A program made the translations under genes and the position numbers. A stretch of DNA of 64,000 nt. Origin: Gracilaria domingensis. Lineage: Eukaryota > Rhodophyta > Florideophyceae > Gracilariales > Gracilariaceae. Under the pieces are notes generated by a model. That model was not told the DNA's origin. It saw only the letters and a list, made by a program, of their open reading frames with translations, and did no database searches. Below, in pieces: positions 22,601 through 32,912 of the stretch; position 1 is the first letter of the stretch, and the number at the start of each line of letters is the position of its first letter. Location of the stretch: NCBI GenBank assembly GCA_022539475.1, contig VCMS01000090.1:62001-126000 (forward strand), in the 5' to 3' direction.

Positions 22601-25600
22601 AGGGGGTGCTTGAGGTTTACCACGGTGAGCTCTGCCCGGCGGGAGATGCTTAAGTGCACCTCCCACGGGCAGTAGCCACGTGTCGAAAATAATAAACTAT
22701 CTACCTATAAGGGGGGTCCCGAAGGGCGACACGACAACTGTCACAACCCTACACGTGTGGGACCCGAGGTGCACCCTGTGCACACTAACTACTACAAACT
22801 ACTACTATGCACCCATCGGGAGGTGCATCCCACTGCACTACAGACTCCCCTTCTTGGGCCTGGCCTCGTCCCGAGGCTGGCCAAACATTTCCCATGCAGG
22901 GAGCGAACGCGAACGGAAACGCAGCGAAGCACCAACTTCCAATCCTCCAAGATCCCGTTGGGGTGACCAACGAGCGCGATGGGATGCTCCAACGACCACT
23001 CCTCTCGGGCAACCTGCGTTACGAACCGACCAACATGGTCCAGCCTACACGGTGAGGCATCGTTTGTCACCCATCCCAATTGGGCGAAGAGTGAGCGCGA
23101 GAAGTTAACGAACTTACGATTTTGCCATTCTCCCACGGCGGGTGAAACAGTGATCAAAATGTAAGTTTTTAAAACAGTCGATCGATTATTTGGGACGCAT
23201 CATCACAGTAGATGGGATAAAAATTGACCCAAAGAAGACTATGGCTATACAAAACTGGGGAGAACCGACTAACGTCACGGAAATACAAAGCTTCCTAGGA
23301 ATATCTAATTATTACAGAAGATTTGTAAAAACTTTGCTAAAATAGCAGCCCCATTAACTGACCTAACCAAGAAAAGTAAACCTTTTCAGTGGAAGGGAAA
23401 GAAAAGAATGCATTTGAAACATTAAAGAAAGAATTAAGCAACACACCTATAACCTATACTTAGATGTGCTTATATATCGTTACCATATAAATTAAGTGTA
23501 GTACAGCCACAGGCCGTGACAACGTACTATGCCCTGATAAAGGAACAAATTGCGCAGCACCCAAGCGGGGACGAAGGAGCACTCAACGGACGCTAACAAC
23601 GGGGCGCGAGATAGGCGCGCAGTACCGGTAGTGACGGTAGGATGACCCTTGTGGGAAACTAGACGATGAAAGAATCGGCTAGGGGGTGCTTGAGGTTTAC
23701 CACGGTGAGCTCTGCCCGGCGGGAGATGCTTAAGTGCACCTCCCACGGGCAGTAGCCACGTGTCGAAAATAATAAACTATCTACCTATAAGGGGGGTCCC
23801 GAAGGGCGACACGACAACTGTCACAACCCTACACGTGTGGGACCCGAGGTGCACCCTGTGCACACTAACTACTACAAACTACTACTATGCACCCATCGGG
23901 AGGTGCATCCCACTGCACTACAGACTCCCCTTCTTGGGCCTGGCCTCGTCCCGAGGCTGGCCAAACATTTCCCATGCAGGGAGCGAACGCGAACGGAAAC
24001 GCAGCGAAGCACCAACTTCCAATCCTCCAAGATCCCGTTGGGGTGACCAACGAGCGCGATGGGATGCTCCAACGACCACTCCTCTCGGGCAACCTGCGTT
24101 ACGAACCGACCAACATGGTCCAGCCTACACGGTGAGGCATCGTTTGTCACCCATCCCAATTGGGCGAAGAGTGAGCGCGAGAAGTTAACGAACTTACGAT
24201 TTTGCCATTCTCCCACGGCGGGTGAAACAGTGATCAAAATGTAAGTTTTTAAAACAGTCGATCGATTATTTGGGACGCATCATCACAGTAGATGGGATAA
24301 AAATTGACCCAAAGAAGACTATGGCTATACAAAACTGGGGAGAACCGACTAACGTCACGGAAATACAAAGCTTCCTAGGAATATCTAATTATTACAGAAG
24401 ATTTGTAAAAACTTTGCTAAAATAGCAGCCCCATTAACTGACCTAACCAAGAAAAGTAAACCTTTTCAGTGGAAGGGAAAGAAAAGAATGCATTTGAAAC
24501 ATTAAAGAAAGAATTAAGCAACACACTTATACTTAGATGTGCTGATATATCGTTACCATATAAATTAAGTGTAGTACAGCCACAGGCCGTGACAACGTAC
24601 TATGCCCTGATAAAGGAACAAATTGCGCAGCACCCAAGCGGGGACGAAGGAGCACTCAACGGACGCTAACAACGGGGCGCGAGATAGGCGCGCAGTACCG
24701 GTAGTGACGGTAGGATGACCCTTGTGGGAAACTAGACGATGAAAGAATCGGCTAGGGGGTGCTTGAGGTTTACCACGGTGAGCTCTGCCCGGCGGGAGAT
24801 GCTTAAGTGCACCTCCCACGGGCAGTAGCCACGTGTCGAAAATAATAAACTATCTACCTATAAGGGGGGTCCCGAAGGGCGACACGACAACTGTCACAAC
24901 CCTACACGTGTGGGACCCGAGGTGCACCCTGTGCACACTAACTACTACAAACTACTACTATGCACCCATCGGGAGGTGCATCCCACTGCACTACAGACTC
25001 CCCTTCTTGGGCCTGGCCTCGTCCCGAGGCTGGCCAAACATTTCCCATGCAGGGAGCGAACGCGAACGGAAACGCAGCGAAGCACCAACTTCCAATCCTC
25101 CAAGATCCCGTTGGGGTGACCAACGAGCGCGATGGGATGCTCCAACGACCACTCCTCTCGGGCAACCTGCGTTACGAACCGACCAACATGGTCCAGCCTA
25201 CACGGTGAGGCATCGTTTGTCACCCATCCCAATTGGGCGAAGAGTGAGCGCGAGAAGTTAACGAACTTACGATTTTGCCATTCTCCCACGGCGGGTGAAA
25301 CAGTGATCAAAATGTAAGTTTTTAAAACAGTCGATCGATTATTTGGGACGCATCATCACAGTAGATGGGATAAAAATTGACCCAAAGAAGACTATGGCTA
25401 TACAAAACTGGGGAGAACCGACTAACGTCACGGAAATACAAAGCTTCCTAGGAATATCTAATTATTACAGAAGATTTGTAAAAACTTTGCTAAAATAGCA
25501 GCCCCATTAACTGACCTAACCAAGAAAAGTAAACCTTTTCAGTGGAAGGGAAAGAAAAGAATGCATTTGAAACATTAAAGAAAGAATTAAGCAACACACC

Positions 25601-27802
25601 TATAACCTATACTTAGATGTGCTTATATATCGTTACCATATAAATTAAGTGTAGTACAGCCACAGGCCGTGACAACGTACTATGCCCTGATAAAGGAACA
25701 AATTGCGCAGCACCCAAGCGGGGACGAAGGAGCACTCAACGGACGCTAACAACGGGGCGCGAGATAGGCGCGCAGTACCGGTAGTGACGGTAGGATGACC
25801 CTTGTGGGAAACTAGACGATGAAAGAATCGGCTAGGGGGTGCTTGAGGTTTACCACGGTGAGCTCTGCCCGGCGGGAGATGCTTAAGTGCACCTCCCACG
25901 GGCAGTAGCCACGTGTCGAAAATAATAAACTATCTACCTATAAGGGGGGTCCCGAAGGGCGACACGACAACTGTCACAACCCTACACGTGTGGGACCCGA
26001 GGTGCACCCTGTGCACACTAACTACTACAAACTACTACTATGCACCCATCGGGAGGTGCATCCCACTGCACTACAGACTCCCCTTCTTGGGCCTGGCCTC
26101 GTCCCGAGGCTGGCCAAACATTTCCCATGCAGGGAGCGAACGCGAACGGAAACGCAGCGAAGCACCAACTTCCAATCCTCCAAGATCCCGTTGGGGTGAC
26201 CAACGAGCGCGATGGGATGCTCCAACGACCACTCCTCTCGGGCAACCTGCGTTACGAACCGACCAACATGGTCCAGCCTACACGGTGAGGCATCGTTTGT
26301 CACCCATCCCAATTGGGCGAAGAGTGAGCGCGAGAAGTTAACGAACTTACGATTTTGCCATTCTCCCACGGCGGGTGAAACAGTGATCAAAATGTAAGTT
26401 TTTAAAACAGTCGATCGATTATTTGGGACGCATCATCACAGTAGATGGGATAAAAATTGACCCAAAGAAGACTATGGCTATACAAAACTGGGGAGAACCG
26501 ACTAACGTCACGGAAATACAAAGCTTCCTAGGAATATCTAATTATTACAGAAGATTTGTAAAAACTTTGCTAAAATAGCAGCCCCATTAACTGACCTAAC
26601 CAAGAAAAGTAAACCTTTTCAGTGGAAGGGAAAGAAAAGAATGCATTTGAAACATTAAAGAAAGAATTAAGCAACACACCTATAACCTATACTTAGATGT
26701 GCTTATATATCGTTACCATATAAATTAAGTGTAGTACAGCCACAGGCCGTGACAACGTACTATGCCCTGATAAAGGAACAAATTGCGCAGCACCCAAGCG
26801 GGGACGAAGGAGCACTCAACGGACGCTAACAACGGGGCGCGAGATAGGCGCGCAGTACCGGTAGTGACGGTAGGATGACCCTTGTGGGAAACTAGACGAT
26901 GAAAGAATCGGCTAGGGGGTGCTTGAGGTTTACCACGGTGAGCTCTGCCCGGCGGGAGATGCTTAAGTGCACCTCCCACGGGCAGTAGCCACGTGTCGAA
27001 AATAATAAACTATCTACCTATAAGGGGGGTCCCGAAGGGCGACACGACAACTGTCACAACCCTACACGTGTGGGACCCGAGGTGCACCCTGTGCACACTA
27101 ACTACTACAAACTACTACTATGCACCCATCGGGAGGTGCATCCCACTGCACTACAGACTCCCCTTCTTGGGCCTGGCCTCGTCCCGAGGCTGGCCAAACA
27201 TTTCCCATGCAGGGAGCGAACGCGAACGGAAACGCAGCGAAGCACCAACTTCCAATCCTCCAAGATCCCGTTGGGGTGACCAACGAGCGCGATGGGATGC
27301 TCCAACGACCACTCCTCTCGGGCAACCTGCGTTACGAACCGACCAACATGGTCCAGCCTACACGGTGAGGCATCGTTTGTCACCCATCCCAATTGGGCGA
27401 AGAGTGAGCGCGAGAAGTTAACGAACTTACGATTTTGCCATTCTCCCACGGCGGGTGAAACAGTGATCAAAATGTAAGTTTTTAAAACAGTCGATCGATT
27501 ATTTGGGACGCATCATCACAGTAGATGGGATAAAAATTGACCCAAAGAAGACTATGGCTATACAAAACTGGGGAGAACCGACTAACGTCACGGAAATACA
27601 AAGCTTCCTAAGAATATCTAATTATTACAGAAGATTTGTAAAAACTTTGCTAAAATAGCAGCCCCATTAACTGACCTAACCAAGAAAAGTAAACCTTTTC
27701 AGTGGAAGGGAAAGAAAAGAATGCATTTGAAACATTAAAGAAAGAATTAAGCAACACACCTATACTTAGATGTGCTGATATATCGTTACCATATAAATTA
27801 AG

Positions 27803-28228
27803 TGTAGTACAGCCACAGGCCGTGACAACGTACTATGCCCTGATAAAGGAACAAATTGCGCAGCACCCAAGCGGGGACGAAGGAGCACTCAACGGACGCT
27901 AACAACGGGGCGCGAGATAGGCGCGCAGTACCGGTAGTGACGGTAGGATGACCCTTGTGGGAAACTAGACGATGAAAGAATCGGCTAGGGGGTGCTTGAG
28001 GTTTACCACGGTGAGCTCTGCCCGGCGGGAGATGCTTAAGTGCACCTCCCACGGGCAGTAGCCACGTGTCGAAAATAGTAAACTATCTATCTATAAGGGG
28101 GGTCCCGAAGGGCGACACGACAACTGTCACAACCCTACACGTGTGGGACCCGAGGTGCACCCTGTGCACACTAACTACTACAAACTACTACTATGCACCC
28201 ATCGGGAGGTGCATCCCACTGCACTACA
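27803..28228 (-). repeat. Right terminal LTR of the array, with private variants
   Basis: It is 426 bp and ends at the second TTACT. Near 28,070-28,090 it has two substitutions absent from the other eight array LTRs and from both LTRs of element B. This suggests that this end derives from a different LTR copy already present at the site. Confidence 0.9.
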
Positions 28229-28899
28229 TTACTATTGTAAGGTTTTGAACGAAATTGGCTTCCACTCCAACTTTGTTCATTTCTGAATAAACAATCTATT
28301 TTATCGGCAATTTTCATTGCTTCTTTAACCGTAACTGGTTCAGATCTTTCAACTTTGATTCTTGTTCTCATCCTTAAACCTTGGCTATAATGGAAGATTT
28401 GTTCAGCTTCCGTCATAGTCGGAACTTGTAGCCACCATTTCGTGAACTCCTGGTTATACGACCGTACAGTGATTAATTTACCAATATGCTTTATCGTGCT
28501 TAACATTTTTCTAGCTGTTAATTCTCTGTTAACAGGTTCGAAGTAGTCCAATAATTTTCTAGAGAACTCTTCAAAAGACATAATTATACTTTCATTAATT
28601 GAGATCAATTCCCACCATTGGAGAGCATCTCCTGTCATATAGCTTACTGCATATTTTATTTTACTTTGGTCATCTGGTGCAGGATTGATTCCTCTAAAAA
28701 AATTGTCTAAACTTTTTATCCAACTTCGAGCAAATTTCCCGGAGAATTTATCTGGTTTTCCGGTTTTCAGGAAAGATTTCGTTTGTGAATCTCTGTAATT
28801 TACTAATGCTTGGTTAGTTACTTGCAGCTGTTGCTGTAATGAACCAACTTGTTGCTGAAGCTGTTGGATAATTTGGACTTGCTGGGAGTCAGTGTTCAT
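28229..28899 (-). pseudogene. gag: Element C gag, N-terminal part
   Basis: The minus-strand frame starts at an ATG at 28,899. It has a Gln-rich coiled-coil start (QQLQQQVGSLQQQLQ), then the gag core KFSGKFARSWIKSLDNFF, DALQWWELIS and FEEFSRKLLDYFEP. This is the Ty3/gypsy retrotransposon gag fold. It breaks off at the array edge, and the gag tail continues beyond the array at 19,183. Confidence 0.88.
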
Positions 28900-29120
28900 T
28901 TTTCCTTTCTCTTTTTTTGGGAATTACATTTACGCAATAATCAATTGGTTCTTTATTTCTTTTTGTATTGTTCTTTTTTCTTTTTTTTGAGTTTTTCAAT
29001 TTTCTCAGTACTATATAGTTGTAATATTTTGCTCACTCTTAATTATTACTGCTTTCCTTTGAGACTACGGACTACCTTGCTAATGGTGGAGGCCTTTTCC
29101 TTCTCTGGCTTTACAACAAT
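28900..29120 (-). other. Element C leader remnant
   Basis: AT-rich and A-rich on the coding (minus) strand. An ACTATATAGT motif lies at about 29,010-29,019. No LTR end or primer binding site was recognised. Confidence 0.4.
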
Positions 29121-30188
29121 CTAGAGGTCTTTTCCTTCAATGAGTCCAATGGCTTCGTCGTACTCGAGAAAGGCACCCTTGCGTCTACCGTGCTCCTCAC
29201 TCAAGAAATGATGACGGTAAACGAGAGCGTCGGAACACAACAGAGTGCAAACTGGGCAATGAACCTTAAGTTGGTCCGCGTACAACTTCAAGATCCCTTT
29301 ACTGGCCGGTGCAAAGCCGTATTTTAGAATGAGGTTATAAATATGCGTTGTGGGACAATTATGATTGTCCCAAGAAGTAGTAGGTGCTTTGTATGCTTCG
29401 CAGACGTTACACCTATCGCTCCCTCTCACCGGGGCTTCTACTGCTCTTGAAGCAGGCCTCAATCCTCGACGACCAATTGGTTCACCCTGTGATTTCGAAT
29501 AAGCAATCTGTGCCAGAAGGCGTTCCGTTCGATTCTCGACTTCGATACAGAACGGTCGTTGACGATGATAATAGTTGTTTCCGGCTATCGCCTTCTCCTG
29601 TTGAAGTCGTAAGGGTGGCATTGGACGTTCCAAGGGTTTGGTTAATCCCAAGTGAGGGGTTGTTACCGGCCGATATGCCTCGTAATTTGGCACGGGAATA
29701 ACCGTTACGGCTGGTTTCTTTGTACGGTCTCCTTTAGTTACTAGACGACGGATTGGTTTCGGAAGCGGCGGAGGATCGTTGATAATGGGGAGCAACGGGG
29801 TCTTTATCCAAGGGGACAAAGGATGATGGATGTATTTCTGGTGAGGGCATGAAGGAGGAGATCGTGGTTTGCTTTGAAGCGGAATTGACCTTTGCGCCAG
29901 TTGTGAACTTGGTTTAATGCTAGACGCCGATGCGGATGCAGATTCGGTTGATGATCCAGAAGCAGAAGATGATGATTTACTTCGTTGCAGTTGCATAAGA
30001 GATTCTGATCTGGTTCCGGTATCCGTTGGTGGGTTGAGTTTGGATTTAGTAGAGCTAGAACTAGCCGGCGACGAGTTCGGCTTTGACGGAGCAGCAGAGC
30101 TGTTTTGCTTGCCGCTAGATTCGCTTTCTGATCCTGTTTTATTCGGCACTACCCAAATGGATTTAACACTGGTTAGCGATGCTACCAC
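29121..30188 (-). CDS. Hypothetical zinc-finger protein, 355 residues
   Basis: I do not recognise the family. The first about 110 residues are Ser-rich low complexity, residues about 110-200 are Pro-rich and basic, and the C-terminal third is folded. It holds two Cys/His clusters: C260-x2-C263-x12-H276-x-C278-x3-H282, and C311-x2-C314 with H326/H327 and H333, close to a C2H2 finger (CPVC...YRHHFLSEEH). A nucleic-acid-binding role is an inference from these clusters. The start ATG at 30,188 is the first in frame. The gene sits between the leader of element C and the Mutator-like element, so it could be a host gene or cargo of a mobile element. The codon pattern looks coding throughout. Confidence 0.6.
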   Translation of the reverse strand: MVASLTSVKSIWVVPNKTGSESESSGKQNSSAAPSKPNSSPASSSSTKSKLNPPTDTGTRSESLMQLQRSKSSSSASGSSTESASASASSIKPSSQLAQRSIPLQSKPRSPPSCPHQKYIHHPLSPWIKTPLLPIINDPPPLPKPIRRLVTKGDRTKKPAVTVIPVPNYEAYRPVTTPHLGLTKPLERPMPPLRLQQEKAIAGNNYYHRQRPFCIEVENRTERLLAQIAYSKSQGEPIGRRGLRPASRAVEAPVRGSDRCNVCEAYKAPTTSWDNHNCPTTHIYNLILKYGFAPASKGILKLYADQLKVHCPVCTLLCSDALVYRHHFLSEEHGRRKGAFLEYDEAIGLIEGKDL

Positions 30189-30600
30189 TGTAATGGTAGC
30201 TATAAGTTTATTGGTTAAGGTTTAAATTAACTAGAGAATTTTTTAAGAACTATAAGCTTACTGCTGGTTTTGGACCTAGTGGTTTTTGGTTTGGTTTTGT
30301 AGTAATGTGATCTTTATTAGCTAGTCGAAGGCACGTTAGACACTTCTACTTGTGTTTTGAGTCTTACCCAGAGGAGAGACGAAGTGAGAAGCAATTCGCG
30401 GACGGCGGAACTGCTTTTATACTAGTTTGAACTCCCCTGGAAGGGCTCAAAAACGTAGGTGTAACTCGCTAGACTACTTTTTAGACTTCCAATAAATAAA
30501 TAAAGGCTCTATCTACTTAAATCGCAATTTCTGGAACTGTCTCTGGCACTCCACGTTTGTTACACGGATGCACCACAGCGGCAGCCAGCGTTCCTCTTGT
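30189..30600. other. Intergenic upstream of the zinc-finger gene
   Basis: AT-rich; presumably holds the minus-strand promoter of the gene at 29,121-30,188. TATACTAG occurs near 30,418 but is not a convincing core promoter. Nothing else is recognised. Confidence 0.4.
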
Positions 30601-30923
30601 TACAATGTACGTCACGATGCACCGTGTACAACGACGACGTGGCTATTATTGAACACGCGGCGCGGCACAGGTGGGCAGCAAAAAGGTAGCCCGCTGTATC
30701 GAGGCGCCGGCCAGCGCGAGCGCCGTTCAAATCGCGAGCGCCGGTCAAATCGCGAGCGCCGGTCAAATCGCGGCGCCGGCCACGTACCAGCACCCACGCC
30801 GTCAGCGATCAGAGCCCTTGGCGTCGTTCCTGGCTTGCCTCTCCTTATTCGTCGCTAGCCCTTTGGCATCCACGCCGCCGTCGTTCATGGCTCGCACCGT
30901 TCTCAGTCGCACTGCACATTGCG
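30601..30923 (+). repeat. Left terminal inverted repeat of the MULE
   Basis: It is the inverted copy of 46,549-46,871, with scattered substitutions. It contains a short internal run of the unit GCGAGCGCCGGTCAAATC (three copies here), which differs slightly in the right repeat. Confidence 0.88.
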
Positions 30924-32133
30924 TTGGCAACGCTTGCGGTCTCGATGCAGACTCGCCGAAAACGATCGCAATGCACATTGTGCCGAAGATGCTCTCGTTA
31001 GTGCTGCGCATCTGCTCGCAACGCTCTTAATTGCGTTGTATTGCCCCGCTGATAAAGTACGATCAAATCAAACAGCAAGAAATTTTCGTGATCGCGCCAC
31101 GCCGCTCGTAGCCTCCGGTCAAATCGAACAGCCCGCAAATCTCGCTATCGCGCCGCTCCGTGCCAGGTAGCGCCCGGCGCATTTCCCAGCGCAGTTGAAA
31201 CGCTTTGAGCCCCCGTCTGTTTGCGACCCAAACAACGATGGCTTGCAACCGTCACATTGCCGTGCTGTCGACGCTAGTTTGCACTATTAACAGCGTTGGC
31301 AGCAATCGGAGCCGTTATCGTCGTTCTTGGCTCGCATCGCCCGCAATCGGAGCCAGTGGCATCACTCGCCACGGATTCTGGCTTGCGCGACCAGGCACAC
31401 TGTCAAGAAAAACGCTCCAGGCGTCGCTTCGCCCGGGGTTTCAAACAACCTTCACTGCGATTCTGACGATGGTATAATGGCAACCACGGTATGATGGCAA
31501 CCTTGAACTTTCGCGCTCTCGCGTCACCAACTATGGAACAATGGAAGAATTCATCGTCGTTCCGCCGCTTTATCTACTAGCCGTTGTTCTTTCGTTAGAC
31601 GTGCCACCATAATTCGCCCAATTTTCGACGATGGCGTACTCTACCGTCATCAAGTTTTCAATGCCAAAAATGCTACAGATCATCGACGGACCATTAGAGT
31701 CTCCACCAACCACCGAGCTAGCCGCCGCCTGTCTTGCTCCCAAATCGCCTTCTCATCCGAGCATCAGTGATTTGGCTTTCTAGAAACAGCCTACGCTTTA
31801 CCGATAACATCGCATCGCAGCTCTGTACAGTTTTCGCTAATCTCCGAACATACTGTTTAATCGTAAATATGCAGAAGAGATATCTAAAGTTTATGTCCGC
31901 CGTCGAGCTGACTGTGTGCATTATCTGCGCATTTCTGTATCGCAAAGCGTAAAAAGTACCTAGGGTAAGTTGAGGGTGTTTTTGTTGTTCCAAGTCGTGG
32001 GTAACTGACGGGATCGCAAGTTCTTCTGCACGTCCGCACGGTATTCAAAGAGTCGATGAAGTATATTACGCAAATTTTGGGTCTGTCTTGCCAAGGCTGA
32101 TGTCGAACGGAGCTCTTCAACATGTTCCAAGGT
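30924..32133. other. MULE interior, left, non-coding
   Basis: No supportable gene. Short direct repeats such as two copies of ATGGCAACC near 31,475-31,500 are present. Confidence 0.5.
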
Positions 32134-32599
32134 CTAATTGAGAACACTAAGAATCTCAGCTAAAACTGTCGGATGGTTATCTACGACAAATTCGACACTG
32201 TCGTCGAGAGCCAACAGTGAAGACAAACCCGGATTTGATGCTTCTGTGTTCACCACCGGTCGATCTTGAACAATTGCAGGACCAGCCCTAACTGAAGCGT
32301 TATTTGAAGCGGAGGGTAGTTTCAAGTCATAATGATTAGACTGCTCTTGCGTGAAGGTTGGCGTGTGCACGTTGTCAAGGTGACGGAAGTGAAGAAATGG
32401 AGGTCGGCGGCTTCGGATTATATCTTGGTACATGGGGCACTCCATGCTGCTCACCAAATGTTTGCGAAACATGAACCTACTCATCATGAAAGAAATGCAG
32501 GAACAGTGCCAGAGTTCCCTACTTGTGATATAAACGTTATTGTGTGGGGCAGCTGCACATCTTCGCCATTCCTTTAGAAATTCTTTCCACCCTGAGGGC
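32134..32599 (-). pseudogene. MULE transposase, C-terminal part with SWIM-like zinc finger
   Basis: Minus-strand coding that continues the transposase across the copia insertion. It starts at the target duplication with W-K-E-F-L-K-E-W, then has WHCSCISFMMSRFMFRKHL, which aligns with the C-x-C-xn-C-x-H SWIM finger of MULE transposases (with F in place of the third Cys). A low-complexity tail follows and ends at a stop at 32,134. The reading frame joins the right-hand part if the copia and one target-site copy are removed, which shows the copia landed inside the gene. Confidence 0.78.
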
Positions 32600-32858
32600 T
32601 GATAAGAAGGACATATAACGTATCATGTAAGTGTTGTGAATTTGGTATCTCACGTTGATACAGTAGGGCAAATCTCCCAAATAGGTATTGTTGTGGAAGC
32701 TACATGCGTGGGGTACAAGATGAAGTAGGTGATAGACTCCCTGTGATAGTGGTCTACTTAGGGTATCGGTTTAGCAGGGTTTACGATCCCCATATATATC
32801 AGGAGAACCAACTCAGAGTTGGGAGTAAAAGTCTCGGCGCTTAGCCGTCTTGCGATCA
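32600..32858 (+). repeat. Outer copia left LTR
   Basis: 259 bp, with a TATATAT box near 32,793 followed by the short 3' portion. It abuts AGGGC on its outer side. Confidence 0.94.
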
Positions 32859-32859
32859 G

Positions 32860-32873
32860 TGGTAGCATCGCGC
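32860..32873 (+). other. Primer binding site of the outer copia, initiator tRNA-Met type
   Basis: TGGTAGCATCGCGC lies one base after the LTR. The complement ends CGATGCT-A-CCA, implying an A1-U72 acceptor pair with A73, the hallmark of eukaryotic initiator tRNA-Met, the usual copia primer. Confidence 0.65.
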
Positions 32874-32912
32874 TCCCTGATTCAGCCAGCCTCGTCAACC
32901 CAATCTCCGAAG

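Larger units (their letters stand above)
19184..28228 (-). repeat. LTR-bounded tandem array of circle-derived B/C units, target duplication TTACT
   Basis: There are eight direct repeats plus one extra LTR. On the plus strand each unit is an inverted B LTR (426 bp), then 313 bp of the 3' interior of B, then 334 or 341 bp of element C RT. Units start at 19,184, 20,257, 21,337, 22,417, 23,497, 24,570, 25,650 and 26,730; the last LTR is 27,803-28,228. Lengths are 1073, 1080, 1080, 1080, 1073, 1080, 1080, 1073. The block is flanked on both sides by TTACT (19,179-19,183 and 28,229-28,233) and interrupts element C gag. The LTR copies match the right LTR of element B. No primer binding site follows the LTRs inside the array; element C sequence does. 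Units are nearly identical, so the amplification is recent. Confidence 0.96.
8691..29120 (-). mobile_element. Element C: AT-rich Ty3/gypsy element split by element B and by the tandem array
   Basis: The minus-strand pieces in order are a leader (29,120-28,900), gag (28,899-28,229 and 19,183-18,990), protease (about 18,974-18,600), reverse transcriptase (about 18,560-17,261) and RNase H (9,201-8,690). The gag part is interrupted by 19,184-28,228 and the RT/RNase H part by element B (9,202-17,260). Integrase and 3' LTR are not seen; element A follows directly. No 5' LTR is recognised between the leader and the gene at 29,121. The element is broken: besides the two large insertions and the missing end there are several smaller breaks. 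It is the oldest layer of the nest, and its AT-rich composition differs from A and B. Confidence 0.85.

Noticed and set aside
19184-28228. Repeated 84-, 142-, 121- and 82-codon frames across the 19-28 kb region and near 9.4 and 17 kb, which look like a multigene family
   Set aside because: They fall in the LTR and the 3' interior of element B and recur only because the DNA repeats. They occur on both strands and match no family.
19184-28228. CRISPR-like regular repeat arrangement
   Set aside because: Units are over 1 kb, have no unique spacers and consist of identifiable transposon parts in a eukaryotic context.
30601-30923. GCGAGCGCCGGTCAAATC short repeats as a separate microsatellite locus
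   Set aside because: They are internal to the MULE terminal inverted repeat and occur in both ends.
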